NCBI RefSeq assembly: GCF_000416985.1
Contig: NZ_ATDL01000022.1
Coordinates: 310,001 to 374,000, forward strand
Reading direction: 5' to 3'
DNA: 64,000 nucleotides
DNA from: Sphingobacterium paucimobilis HER1398
GTDB lineage: Bacteria; Bacteroidota; Bacteroidia; Sphingobacteriales; Sphingobacteriaceae
Position numbers and translations under genes: made by a program. Below are positions 19,111 through 26,745 of the stretch, piece after piece. The notes under the pieces were generated by a model that was given only the letters and a program-made list of their open reading frames with translations, was not told where the DNA came from and made no database searches. How positions within the stretch are numbered: position 1 is the stretch's first letter; every line of letters starts with the position of its first letter.

Positions 19111-19553
19111 CATCTCTTCCGATACACCCATCCTACAATCGCCAGGGGAATCAACAATAACCACAACCACCTTCGGATCGGGGGCCTTGTTTCTGTATGA
19201 ACGGAGTCGCTCTGCAACCTGCTGTCTATGGTACCCAAGCTGTCGTAAACCATATCCAACCTACCCGCGCTCCTTTCACCTCCTTTTCGCTCGATATAAG
19301 CGACTTTTCCGGATCGACCCCACAATCCCTCATCGGGATGGAAATAAAAGCTAGAATCGCTTAAAAACATCCAATAACGAGAAGCGCTGTCTCGACCAGC
19401 GTACTGCGCCCAGGTCATACTCGCGGCGACCTGCCTTTCGATCTGCTGGTCATGCGCTATGTTTTGACGGGATTCCTTGCTTGTTCTGCAGGAAGCAAAG
19501 CAGCCTATAAGGCACAAAACACATATCAATATTTTATTTATATAAACAATCAT
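19110..19553 (-). CDS. Small lipoprotein with C-terminal membrane helix (u-spanin-like topology)
   Basis: About 147 residues from MIVYINKILICV. The signal segment holds a lipobox (LCLIGC at Cys18, or FASC at Cys22), the middle is soluble and charged, and the last 20 residues are a membrane helix (WLWLLLIPLAIVGWVY) followed by RKR. A lipid anchor at one end and an inner-membrane helix at the other is the layout of unimolecular spanins such as phage T1 gp11, which fuse inner and outer membranes at lysis. No sequence similarity is claimed. Its place after a CHAP hydrolase and a membrane protein supports, but does not prove, a lysis role. Confidence 0.6.
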   Translation of the reverse strand: MIVYINKILICVLCLIGCFASCRTSKESRQNIAHDQQIERQVAASMTWAQYAGRDSASRYWMFLSDSSFYFHPDEGLWGRSGKVAYIERKGGERSAGRLDMVYDSLGTIDSRLQSDSVHTETRPPIRRWLWLLLIPLAIVGWVYRKR

Positions 19554-19645
19554 ATCATTCTGATAATAAAAGAAATTAACACTATAAAAAACCAAACACA
19601 AAATTTAATTTGGGCATACAGAACCCCAACTTTTTGACATAGAGG

Positions 19646-20437
19646 CTACTGCTTTCCTACCCAGTCTGCATACCTGTAGACCGTACGCACATGCCGCCGC
19701 CTGGATTCTACCCGGTCGTTGCTATTGCCCTCTATGGTCAGGATGTACTGTCCCTGCCTCTGCTTGATCAGCCCCACGTGATGGATGCGCTTCAGCTTGG
19801 CACTGTAGATAGCGAACAGGTCTGCAGGCTGTACCCTATCCATCTGCACATAGCTTCTGGCTTGGGGGAATAACGCCGGGCTCCACGGATTGCGCGGAGC
19901 CTCCAGCCCCGCCTGCCCATAGCACCAGCTCACAAAGGCAGCACACCATTCATGGCCAGAGCCCAGATCGGTGTATCGAAGGTATTGTTCGATGCGTGGG
20001 CCGTCATTATTGCCAGTGGCTTCTTTTACGCCCAGTTCTGCAGAAGCTATAGTTATTATTAAGTTTCTTTTGTCTTCAATGGCAGAATGCTTACCTATTA
20101 TGCCACTCAAGCCGTGGCGGGGCTCGTACTTTTTTCCGCAAAAAGTACGCAAAAACTCGTCGCTGGATATTTTTAAAACAATGGATTGTGCCTCCTCCTT
20201 CAAATTTTTAAAAATATCGAAGGCGACATTTTTCGATATTGTACAGATAGAGCGAATAGCACTAACTGAATAAAACGGCCTAGGGCTATATAGCGTCAAG
20301 AATACTTTTTGCTGATCGTTAAAAACAGATCGATGGAGTGTAGCGAAGCGTAACGGCTCCGAGATGTTTAGAGCTGTCAAAAAGTATTCAGCGTCATATC
20401 GCCCAAGCCTTGATTTTTTTTGCTTCGTTTTTTTCAT
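19646..20437 (-). CDS. CHAP-type peptidoglycan hydrolase (TIGR02594-like), uncertain 5' end
   Basis: The last 146 or so residues form a compact CHAP amidase/endopeptidase: IASAELGVKEATGNNDGPRIEQYL, the nucleophile Cys in GHEWCAAFVSWC (codon 19943-19945) and the His in IHHVGLI. Homologues normally begin only a few residues before IIT-IASAELGV, but here no ATG exists there. The frame instead runs back through a palindromic intergenic element (20105-20445), giving about 115 residues that look non-coding. I set the start at the ATG at 20437; an ATG at 20599 would overlap the next gene. It may be 5'-truncated or use a rare start such as ATT. Confidence 0.65.
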   Translation of the reverse strand: MKKTKQKKSRLGRYDAEYFLTALNISEPLRFATLHRSVFNDQQKVFLTLYSPRPFYSVSAIRSICTISKNVAFDIFKNLKEEAQSIVLKISSDEFLRTFCGKKYEPRHGLSGIIGKHSAIEDKRNLIITIASAELGVKEATGNNDGPRIEQYLRYTDLGSGHEWCAAFVSWCYGQAGLEAPRNPWSPALFPQARSYVQMDRVQPADLFAIYSAKLKRIHHVGLIKQRQGQYILTIEGNSNDRVESRRRHVRTVYRYADWVGKQ

Positions 20438-20445
20438 CAAGGAAA
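20105..20445. repeat. Palindromic intergenic repeat element
   Basis: Three nested palindromes fall within about 340 bp. CGTACTTTTT (20125-20134) pairs with 20140-20149. GAATACTTTTTG (20300-20311) pairs perfectly with 20378-20389, and the match extends imperfectly to about 33 bp on each side. CCTTGAT (20408-20414) pairs with ATCAAGG (20436-20442). From memory, T-rich palindromes of the CCTTGATTTTTTTGCTTC type recur between genes in Sphingobacteriaceae. Here the element overlaps the 5' part of the hydrolase reading frame. No second copy was noticed in this window. Confidence 0.6.
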
Positions 20446-20517
20446 AAAATGAAGTCCTCGTCATGGAAAATGACGGATGGGTATTGGAAGGGACAAAAAC
20501 ATCTTGAAAAAAAGGTC

Positions 20518-20907
20518 TTAAAAAACTCCCCCCATCACCAGGATCACTGCAAACAGCAGCAAGAAGAAAACCGAGAAGTATAGAATACATTGTTGCCATG
20601 ATGTCAATTGATTAAAATGTAAAAGAAAGTCCTTGCGGAATGCTTTAAAAGGTTGCCATAGGAGCTCCTGCAACCATAGGCTGCATAGGATCGCGGCGAG
20701 CCCTATCAAGAAGCCCAACAGGCCTACCGTGAGGATACCGAGATCGAGCACCGCAGCTGTAGGATCTATAAGAGGCAGCACTTTTATCATTAAAGTAAAA
20801 GTTAATATGAAAACTAACAAAATATTAAATATCAAAAACTTAATATTCAAAGTATAGATTTTCTGTACGTTATAAAAACGTGATTTTACGGCTGTTATCG
20901 TTGTCAT
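20518..20907 (-). CDS. Small integral membrane protein (holin-like position)
   Basis: 129 residues with three hydrophobic helices (about 23-45, 52-78 and 105-128) and a basic N terminus. No family motif was recognised. Its size, helix count and place before a peptidoglycan hydrolase recall a holin, but many small membrane proteins share these traits. The gene lies on the same strand as the structural-like gene upstream, 82 bp from its stop. Confidence 0.6.
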   Translation of the reverse strand: MTTITAVKSRFYNVQKIYTLNIKFLIFNILLVFILTFTLMIKVLPLIDPTAAVLDLGILTVGLLGFLIGLAAILCSLWLQELLWQPFKAFRKDFLLHFNQLTSWQQCILYFSVFFLLLFAVILVMGGVF

Positions 20908-20989
20908 GTTATATAGTAATTAGTTGTTAGCATTCAGACATTAGACAAGTGACGCGCAAACCTTGTTACGCGTCACGCTGTCACTTGAC

Positions 20990-21748
20990 CTATGGAATAT
21001 CCACATCCACGATACTCATCGTGTTATACGGATTATCCATCAAAGGGTAATACACACCATTGACGAATTGATACATATCAATACCAATCATCATATAGAT
21101 TACCTTAGTCGAATCCACGGGTACATGAACCGTGAGGAGCTCTTCCAGGTGTGTACCGATCAACGGAATATAGTCCGTCTCCGCCACATCAGGCCGAGGG
21201 ATGACCAGCGGATCCAGCGTCTGTTCGACGGCAGCCAATGTAAAGCGTACATGCGTAGCTCCAGGTAACAAAGTGACCGTAGACCGAGGATCAAACTCTG
21301 GAATAACAAGCTCTACCTCGCCTGTAGTCCGCTCATACGCGACAGGCAGATTTAAACCAAACATAAAGGTCAGACTACTGTTGACATTAAATTCCAAGCC
21401 TTTAAGAAGAAGCGAGTTTTCTGGTTTGAATACACGCTCTCCACGCGCACTGACCGTATCTGCTTTTTGGATACGATGCACGACCGATGTCAGCCTGTTG
21501 CGCAGCGTCTTCTCTCCAAAGCGCATCATCAGGTTGTTGAGCTGTATACGGATCAGCTTGGCGACCGATGCCGCCGAGCCAAACTCCGCCATATTCTCTC
21601 TCGTCCGTTGGAAATTCGGATCGGTCATGATCCGCTGCTTGTCCGCCCCACCAGGTGTACGCACCTCGTAGCCACGCGTCCTGCTCTTGCTGAAAGAAAG
21701 GTCTCCCACCTTCCCTTGCATTTTGATAAAACTCTTTTGTTTTGCCAT
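20990..21748 (-). CDS. Conserved Bacteroidota protein, possibly phage-structural
   Basis: 252 residues from MAKQKSFIKM. The first third shows the pattern of a protein group I recall as widespread in Bacteroidota: GKVGDLSFSK, then VRTPGG, then DPNFQRTRENMAEFG. The C-terminal two thirds are predicted beta-rich. There is no signal peptide and no enzyme motif. Length, beta content and the lysis-like genes downstream suggest a virion-type structural protein, but this is only an inference. The upstream region carries two tandem repeat arrays. Confidence 0.7.
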   Translation of the reverse strand: MAKQKSFIKMQGKVGDLSFSKSRTRGYEVRTPGGADKQRIMTDPNFQRTRENMAEFGSAASVAKLIRIQLNNLMMRFGEKTLRNRLTSVVHRIQKADTVSARGERVFKPENSLLLKGLEFNVNSSLTFMFGLNLPVAYERTTGEVELVIPEFDPRSTVTLLPGATHVRFTLAAVEQTLDPLVIPRPDVAETDYIPLIGTHLEELLTVHVPVDSTKVIYMMIGIDMYQFVNGVYYPLMDNPYNTMSIVDVDIP

Positions 21749-21967
21749 GATATTTAATTTTTGTTGACAATCCAAAGGTGCAACACTCCATATGGGGGGC
21801 TGTCCAAAATGGCAGGATGTGACAGAAAGAAGCAGGAAGCGACAAGAAAATAGTTATCAGGTTAACAAGATCACAGACGTAGGGAGACGAAATCCTAATA
21901 TCATCGGAAATAACTCAACAACTAGATGATAACGGTAAATAATTAATGGATAACGAATTACCCTTGA

Positions 21968-22047
21968 TAACTGGATAACTTCATAACTGGATAACTTCAT
22001 AACTTCATAACTTCATAACTTCATAACCTGACAACTCGGTAACAAAG
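21968..22047. repeat. Ten-unit 8-bp tandem array (TAACTTCA)
   Basis: TAAC occurs at 21968, 21976, 21984, 21992, 22000, 22008, 22016, 22024 and 22040, with CAAC at 22032: ten units in strict 8-bp register. Units vary between TAACTTCA and TAACTGGA and decay at the right end. Further TAAC copies at 21911, 21930 and 21951 are out of register. Confidence 0.9.
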
Positions 22048-22057
22048 CACTATAAAA

Positions 22058-22145
22058 GTACTTTAGAAGTACGGGAAAGGTACTAAAAAGGTACCCTAAA
22101 GGTACTGAAGAGGTACTAAGGAGGTACTAAAAAGCTACTATGCGC
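22058..22145. repeat. Eight-unit 11-bp tandem array (GTACTNAAAAG), iteron-like
   Basis: GTAC starts at 22058, 22069, 22080, 22091, 22102, 22113 and 22124, and CTAC at 22135: eight units spaced exactly 11 bp, about one helical turn. The consensus is GTACTNAAAAG. Such face-of-helix phasing is typical of iterons or cooperative operator arrays. It starts 10 bp after the 8-bp array ends and lies 255 bp before a small regulator-like gene. Confidence 0.9.
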
Positions 22146-22399
22146 CGTAGCTCTGGCGGCTGTCTTCTGTGGAAAATGAGACCAATCGCTGTGTCTTGTA
22201 CTCCGATTGCGAAAACAATAACTAAAGAATTACGTTACATCAATATTATTAACATTCTCCAATACAGAGCCATTGTGCAAATCATTTGATGGTAAACAAT
22301 TGGGAGGTATCTTGCTGACAGGAGGATCATGGTCTCACCATGGGCAGCCCCAGCCAGGCCTACTATTGCCTAGCCCCTGCCCTCCCAATCCATGCTATC

Positions 22400-22600
22400 A
22401 TGTCCAAAAAACCAAGATTATGTATATACCCCAAGGATGTAGAAATCATACTAGACCTCAGCCCACGGCAGGCCTTCAGACGCTATCAGACCGTCAAGGA
22501 TGCTTACGGAAAGCTCAAACATCAGGAGCTTACTTTCCGCGAATTTGCCGACTACTACGGCCTGCCGCTGGACGATGTTTATGACAAACTGCAGCCTTAG
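22400..22600 (+). CDS. Small helix-turn-helix-like protein
   Basis: 66 residues from MSKKPRLCIYPKD. Two helical blocks, LDLSPRQAFRRYQTVKDAYGK and LTFREFADYYGLPLDDVYDKL, have the spacing of small excisionase/winged-helix-like DNA-binding proteins. A start at 22340 in the same frame would add 20 poor residues, with the hairpin CATGGT-ctc-ACCATG (22328-22342) at that point. It diverges from the structural-like gene across the repeat arrays and is the best local candidate to bind them. Confidence 0.6.
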   Translation: MSKKPRLCIYPKDVEIILDLSPRQAFRRYQTVKDAYGKLKHQELTFREFADYYGLPLDDVYDKLQP

Positions 22601-22642
22601 TCACGGCAATACATCCCGCATGGAGCTGTTATTTTTTACCTG

Positions 22643-23707
22643 CTATTCCTCTTCACCCTGCACATCCCAATTCCTTTTCAACAGCTCCTTTGCCTTGTCC
22701 ATCGCACGCTCCAATTCATCCAGATAAATACGCAGGCGCTCCCAATATACCTTACCGACTTCCACTATTTCGCCACCAAAAAGATCAAGATATGCCCTGT
22801 CCTCTTTGATCTCCACCGTGCGTATCGACAATATATTGATCAATTCGTCCGTCTTATTTTTCACCAGTATAGAAGGACATAAAGCCTCCAGACCAGACAA
22901 CGAATTAATATTTAACAGCACCTCCCTTTCATTGAGCAGCTTCGCATAGAAAAGCTTAACACCATCCTTCTTTTGAATATACACCTTCGATAAAAAACGT
23001 ACAGGTATATGGACAAAAGCTGTTTCGTCGAAGCTCACTTCTATCTCCTTATACATATCCGACAGTATGCTCCAGGCATATATCAAATACATGGCACAAT
23101 CTCCACAGCCTGCCCGCTGTGCCTCCAGCTCGCCCCGTATCGCCGCTCCCTCTTCTATCAGTCTCTGTTCTTTCTCCTCATACATCAACACACTTTTATG
23201 GAGATCTTCGATTTCTCGCCACATACCATACACCAGATAATACACCTGCTGCAACAGGATACACATCATCACGAGCACAAAGTCTCGCTCGATATACCCG
23301 ATCTCAAACAGGTCTTCATCAAACAGCCCCAGATAGACCCAACGCACGGTGCGCAATATGACTGCCCCTAGGACCGGGCACAACATCAAGAGCTGAAATA
23401 TCCATCTACCCGTTTTGTACCTGCTCCAGTACGCACTCTTGTCCAAGCTGTACACGGTCATACCGACAACCAGTACAACCGGCACCATCAGTACAATATT
23501 GAACAGGAAAGTCATGGTATGCTGCTTGATCAAGAGCGATTCCAATACCGGAAAAGATTTCGTAAAACATGTCACCAGAAAAGCTGAAGACACCAACATT
23601 ATACCCAAAGCAACTGGACGCCCATACCAAGAACTAAAAAAGGAAACGACAAACTGGCCAACAGAGCTAAAACCGTCTTTGACAGACTTAAAAAGAGATT
23701 GCCTCAT
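22643..23707 (-). CDS. Membrane protein with coiled coil and possible LytTR-like C terminus
   Basis: About 354 residues from MRQSLFKSVKDG (an ATG at 23758 would add 17). Four hydrophobic helices (about 20-145) are followed by a helical linker rich in Glu (about 160-200) and a soluble domain. The domain's pattern (PSILVKNKTDELINILSIRTVEIKED, then AYLDLFGGEIVEVGKVYWERL) resembles a LytTR DNA-binding domain in outline only. If so, it would be a membrane-tethered regulator. No family can be assigned with certainty. Confidence 0.6.
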   Translation of the reverse strand: MRQSLFKSVKDGFSSVGQFVVSFFSSWYGRPVALGIMLVSSAFLVTCFTKSFPVLESLLIKQHTMTFLFNIVLMVPVVLVVGMTVYSLDKSAYWSRYKTGRWIFQLLMLCPVLGAVILRTVRWVYLGLFDEDLFEIGYIERDFVLVMMCILLQQVYYLVYGMWREIEDLHKSVLMYEEKEQRLIEEGAAIRGELEAQRAGCGDCAMYLIYAWSILSDMYKEIEVSFDETAFVHIPVRFLSKVYIQKKDGVKLFYAKLLNEREVLLNINSLSGLEALCPSILVKNKTDELINILSIRTVEIKEDRAYLDLFGGEIVEVGKVYWERLRIYLDELERAMDKAKELLKRNWDVQGEEE

Positions 23708-23758
23708 AATATTATTTGTATTTAGGTCAAACACAAGTTTATACAAATAACTTAGCAC

Positions 23759-24024
23759 AAAAAATGAGCAGCATCACTCTTTTCTATGATATATAACACC
23801 CAAACTCACTCTCACTGAGGACTTTTTACTATTACAAACGAGCTATTGTGCTTTTCGGCAGAATTTTTATTTTACCCTCGAAAAAATAAAAACAGCGATT
23901 GGGACGCGTATGCATCGATTTTCTAGTCTCGAGAATTTCTCCGACCAGCCTCAGGAATTCTCCACCACATTTCCTCTTTTTCATTTGCATTCTACCCTAC
24001 TTTCATACTGGAGACATCAGAACC
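23759..24024. other. Gene-free stretch
   Basis: AT-rich divergent spacer upstream of the membrane protein gene. No coding sequence, no repeat and no clear promoter match was seen. Confidence 0.4.
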
Positions 24025-24213
24025 ATGTCCAATGTAAGTACAATTAAACCTTTAAAAATGAAAACTTACCCTTTTACACAACCAACGGCTTACGAGTCCT
24101 GTCCGAACAGACAGGCTTATACTCCGGAAAAACCATCCGACAGCCACCCCAAGAGAACCGTATTGCCCCAAAAAGGCCTATTGACCATGCGTACACGTTA
24201 TAGATCGCCTTAA
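24025..24213 (+). CDS. Possible small protein of 62 residues
   Basis: An open frame from MSNVSTIKPLKMK to the stop at 24213 encodes a basic, Pro/Thr-rich peptide with no recognised motif. A second start at MKTYPF gives 51 residues. It lies just before the AraC gene on the same strand. Coding potential is uncertain. Confidence 0.25.
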   Translation: MSNVSTIKPLKMKTYPFTQPTAYESCPNRQAYTPEKPSDSHPKRTVLPQKGLLTMRTRYRSP

Positions 24214-24296
24214 ATATCACAGCAATACCGCATACCGCCATGCGCTATACCTCCGTGTGGCGGTCAATGAACAACTAAATAACATAAACAGTCACC

Positions 24297-25271
24297 ATGA
24301 TACGAAGCCTTTTGATACAGCCTCAGCGCTACTATCCCCATGCCCGCGAGAGCCGGCAACTACCACCAGGCAGCAGCTACCGTATGGCCTATGGCGAGAG
24401 CAAGAGCTGGCATATCGGCGACAGCTGGTGCAGTATACAATGGTACAAGAGCAAGTACATCCTGCCCTATTGTATCGAGATCGAAGCCAAGGCGCCTTTA
24501 TATCTACCTGTATCGATCAGGCATCCCGATATACACTGGCAGTATATGCTACAGGGCGGCTACGGCATCAGCGAGATCGTGGATCAGGGGCTCCTTCTGA
24601 CCGAAGGCTATCAGCATCAGATCTATGCCGCTTGTGGTGATTTCTTGAGCTATGTACCTATCGGGCGCCATCTGATCGTAGGCTACACTATCGTGACCGA
24701 CTGGCTGGCCAAACACAGGGAGCCAGCAGCTGCCGAGCTGGAGCACCTCCATCATATCTTACTGCCAGACCAGCTCTATCGCAGCGAGCCAGCGCTTATC
24801 ACCGCCGATATGCGCACCGAGCTCTACTACATACTGGAGCATCCCCAAATAACCGGCATCCAGCAGGATACCAACATCTATGCGGCTGTGGGACGCTTGC
24901 AGAGCGCTCACGATCGGCAAAATGCTGCTGCTAGCCCATCTCCATGCAGTATAGAAGAAGTAATAAAAGCAGTACGTCAGTATATCGAGGATTTATTGGA
25001 CAATGAGAAGGAAATCCCTACGATAGCTCAAATCGCCGATCTATACCATATCGACAAAGACCATCTGAGCAAAATGCATAAAAAGTTCTATCAGCAGCAA
25101 AGCCTACAAGAATATATTAGCGAGAAAAGGCTGGAACGTGCCGCCCTACTCCTTAAAAATGGTATAGGCATCGTTGCAGTGTCTTACCGACTACACTATC
25201 ACGACATCTCCGCCTTTAGCAATGCCTTTAAGAACAAGTACGGCGTACGTCCGAGTGAGTTCCCTTTATGA
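24297..25271 (+). CDS. AraC-family transcriptional regulator
   Basis: 324 residues. The C-terminal 100 hold the two helix-turn-helix motifs of AraC proteins (IPTIAQIADLYHIDKDHLSKMHKKFY and GIVAVSYRLHYHDISAFSNAFKNKYGVRPSEF). The N-terminal part is a likely ligand domain with no clear match. The gene heads a plus-strand run with a small anchored protein, a MauE-like protein and a four-Cys peptide, which it may control. A weak 7-bp inverted repeat (ACCGCCA/TGGCGGT, 24234-24264) lies in its leader. Confidence 0.88.
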   Translation: MIRSLLIQPQRYYPHARESRQLPPGSSYRMAYGESKSWHIGDSWCSIQWYKSKYILPYCIEIEAKAPLYLPVSIRHPDIHWQYMLQGGYGISEIVDQGLLLTEGYQHQIYAACGDFLSYVPIGRHLIVGYTIVTDWLAKHREPAAAELEHLHHILLPDQLYRSEPALITADMRTELYYILEHPQITGIQQDTNIYAAVGRLQSAHDRQNAAASPSPCSIEEVIKAVRQYIEDLLDNEKEIPTIAQIADLYHIDKDHLSKMHKKFYQQQSLQEYISEKRLERAALLLKNGIGIVAVSYRLHYHDISAFSNAFKNKYGVRPSEFPL

Positions 25272-25404
25272 GCCCGTACCCCTCCTGCACACGGATTTTT
25301 ACAAGCAATTTCACGGATACTTACAACAATCAGCCAGCATATCGTCCCTACCTTTGATTTATCAATACAGCGAAGGTCGTTGTACGGAATTGAACAAAAG
25401 GGTT

Positions 25405-25743
25405 ATGATCATTAAACAAGACATAAAGATAAGGATACTACTGACTGTGCTATCTGTAGCTATGCTGGCCATGATCCTGTTATTTGGTTATTTCAACCGC
25501 AATAAATCCTATGGCTGTACCATCCAAATTGTAGACGCCGATAATGGTACAGTACTTATGCGCTTCGAGGCAACCTGCAAAGATGGTGGTCAAGAAACAG
25601 ATCGAGACCCTTATTATACGAATCGTGTTTACAGCGTTGAGGCCTATAGCGTCGAAGATGAAAAACAGCGAAACGATAACATCCATGAAAACAACTTTTG
25701 GAACGCCGAGCGGGATGCCTGGCACCAAGCAGACATAAAATAA
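25405..25743 (+). CDS. Small membrane-anchored protein, two Cys
   Basis: 112 residues from MIIKQDIKIRIL: a single N-terminal membrane helix (about 9-30) then a polar domain with Cys38 and Cys58, which would lie in the periplasm. The frame stays open upstream across the end of the AraC gene, but the internal ATG gives a normal anchored protein. No family recognised. It is 22 bp before the MauE-like gene, so the two are likely co-transcribed. The Cys pair could form a disulfide. Confidence 0.55.
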   Translation: MIIKQDIKIRILLTVLSVAMLAMILLFGYFNRNKSYGCTIQIVDADNGTVLMRFEATCKDGGQETDRDPYYTNRVYSVEAYSVEDEKQRNDNIHENNFWNAERDAWHQADIK

Positions 25744-25765
25744 CGCTTATAAAACGATTAGAAGC

Positions 25766-26248
25766 ATGAACAAATTAAAACGCATCATCATCCAAGCACC
25801 GCGCTATATAATAGCTTTCTTGCTGTTCTATACGGCCGCCAAGAAATTCGTGAACTATGACGCCCATCTGGCGCATATCAGAGATGTCGGGATTGTACCC
25901 GCAGGCATAGCCGATAGCGCAGCAATAGCCAGTATAGCTGTAGAAGCAGGGGTAGCCTTGCTGCTGGTACTCAACTACAGAAAGGCGCAGGTACTGGGAT
26001 GCTGTATTTTGATCCTGCTCATGCTGGCCTACAGCCGCTACGTGTATTTTATCCAGAATAAGGCACTATTTGTCCCTTGTTCTTGCGAGGGTATACACGG
26101 AAAACTAAGCTGGACAATGCACTACTGGATCAACGGCAGCATTGCTGTCTTAGCTCTAGCGATGCTGTACATGCTGTATCGTATGCATAAGCAAAAAAAT
26201 GATGAAGCCCTAGGAAAAGGCTCCATCAAAACAGTACAAACAATTTAA
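25766..26248 (+). CDS. MauE/DoxX-family redox-associated membrane protein
   Basis: 160 residues with four membrane helices. The motif VPCSCEG (Cys105, Cys107) followed by LSWTMHYWIN resembles the PCSCGG...W..H..FN signature of Bacteroidota MauE-like proteins. MauE relatives assist disulfide formation in exported partners, as in methylamine dehydrogenase maturation. The exported four-Cys peptide encoded 100 bp downstream is an obvious candidate client, and a TlpA-type thioredoxin-fold protein lies on the opposite strand beyond it. Confidence 0.8.
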   Translation: MNKLKRIIIQAPRYIIAFLLFYTAAKKFVNYDAHLAHIRDVGIVPAGIADSAAIASIAVEAGVALLLVLNYRKAQVLGCCILILLMLAYSRYVYFIQNKALFVPCSCEGIHGKLSWTMHYWINGSIAVLALAMLYMLYRMHKQKNDEALGKGSIKTVQTI

Positions 26249-26348
26249 ATAATTGCGTATGAAATATCCATGTAGCAATAACTACTCAAACAACACTAAA
26301 AATACATTGGATATTCCATATGCCCATTTAAAAGCAAATCATTAACAT

Positions 26349-26663
26349 ATGAACACGCTAAAATCAATTTTATTAGGAACATTCATCGCTGTTGGCGGCA
26401 TAGCGCTAGCGATGAATGCGAAAACACAAGAGTCGATATGTTCAGAGGTTGGACATAATGGTTATAGTTATCCTCAGGGACAAACCCCTCCAGCAACATC
26501 CAATCCGAGCAATTTGCCTGCAGGAATGGCATATGCTGGAAAATATGAAGTACCGGGTGGTTTTTCTTGTACAACAAACGACGAAAGAACCTGTCACTGG
26601 GCATATAACACGGCTACTTCCTCATGGGTCCCTTGTGACGGTGACTACGTTGATTTACCCTAG
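26349..26663 (+). CDS. Exported four-Cys small protein, DUF6520-like
   Basis: 104 residues with a signal segment (1-24, ending AMNAKTQ). The mature part is rich in Gly, Pro, Ser and Thr and has four Cys (31, 74, 82, 96), enough for two disulfides, with CHWAYNTATSSWVPC near the end. It fits the DUF6520 group of short exported Bacteroidota proteins that I recall beside MauE-like genes. Function is unknown. A bidirectional terminator follows. Confidence 0.65.
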   Translation: MNTLKSILLGTFIAVGGIALAMNAKTQESICSEVGHNGYSYPQGQTPPATSNPSNLPAGMAYAGKYEVPGGFSCTTNDERTCHWAYNTATSSWVPCDGDYVDLP

Positions 26664-26700
26664 ACTGGATAAAATAGTAGTAATAACAAAGTATTAACCA

Positions 26701-26745
26701 ATCCTCTAGCGAAGCTACCCCCGTTAGAGGATTTTATTATTTTAA
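26701..26745. terminator. Bidirectional terminator
   Basis: ATCCTCTAGCG (26701-26711) pairs with CGTTAGAGGAT (26722-26732), with one G-T pair, followed by TTTATTATTTT. It separates the convergent peptide and TlpA-like genes. Confidence 0.8.

Noticed and set aside
20438..20599. Longer start of the CHAP hydrolase at 20599
   Set aside because: It would overlap the next gene by 82 bp, and the added residues come from the palindromic element and spacer.
21968..22145. CRISPR array
   Set aside because: Units are 8 and 11 bp with no spacers, and no cas genes are present.
24234..24264. 7-bp inverted repeat as a terminator before the AraC gene
   Set aside because: The stem is short with a 17-nt loop and no T-run follows.
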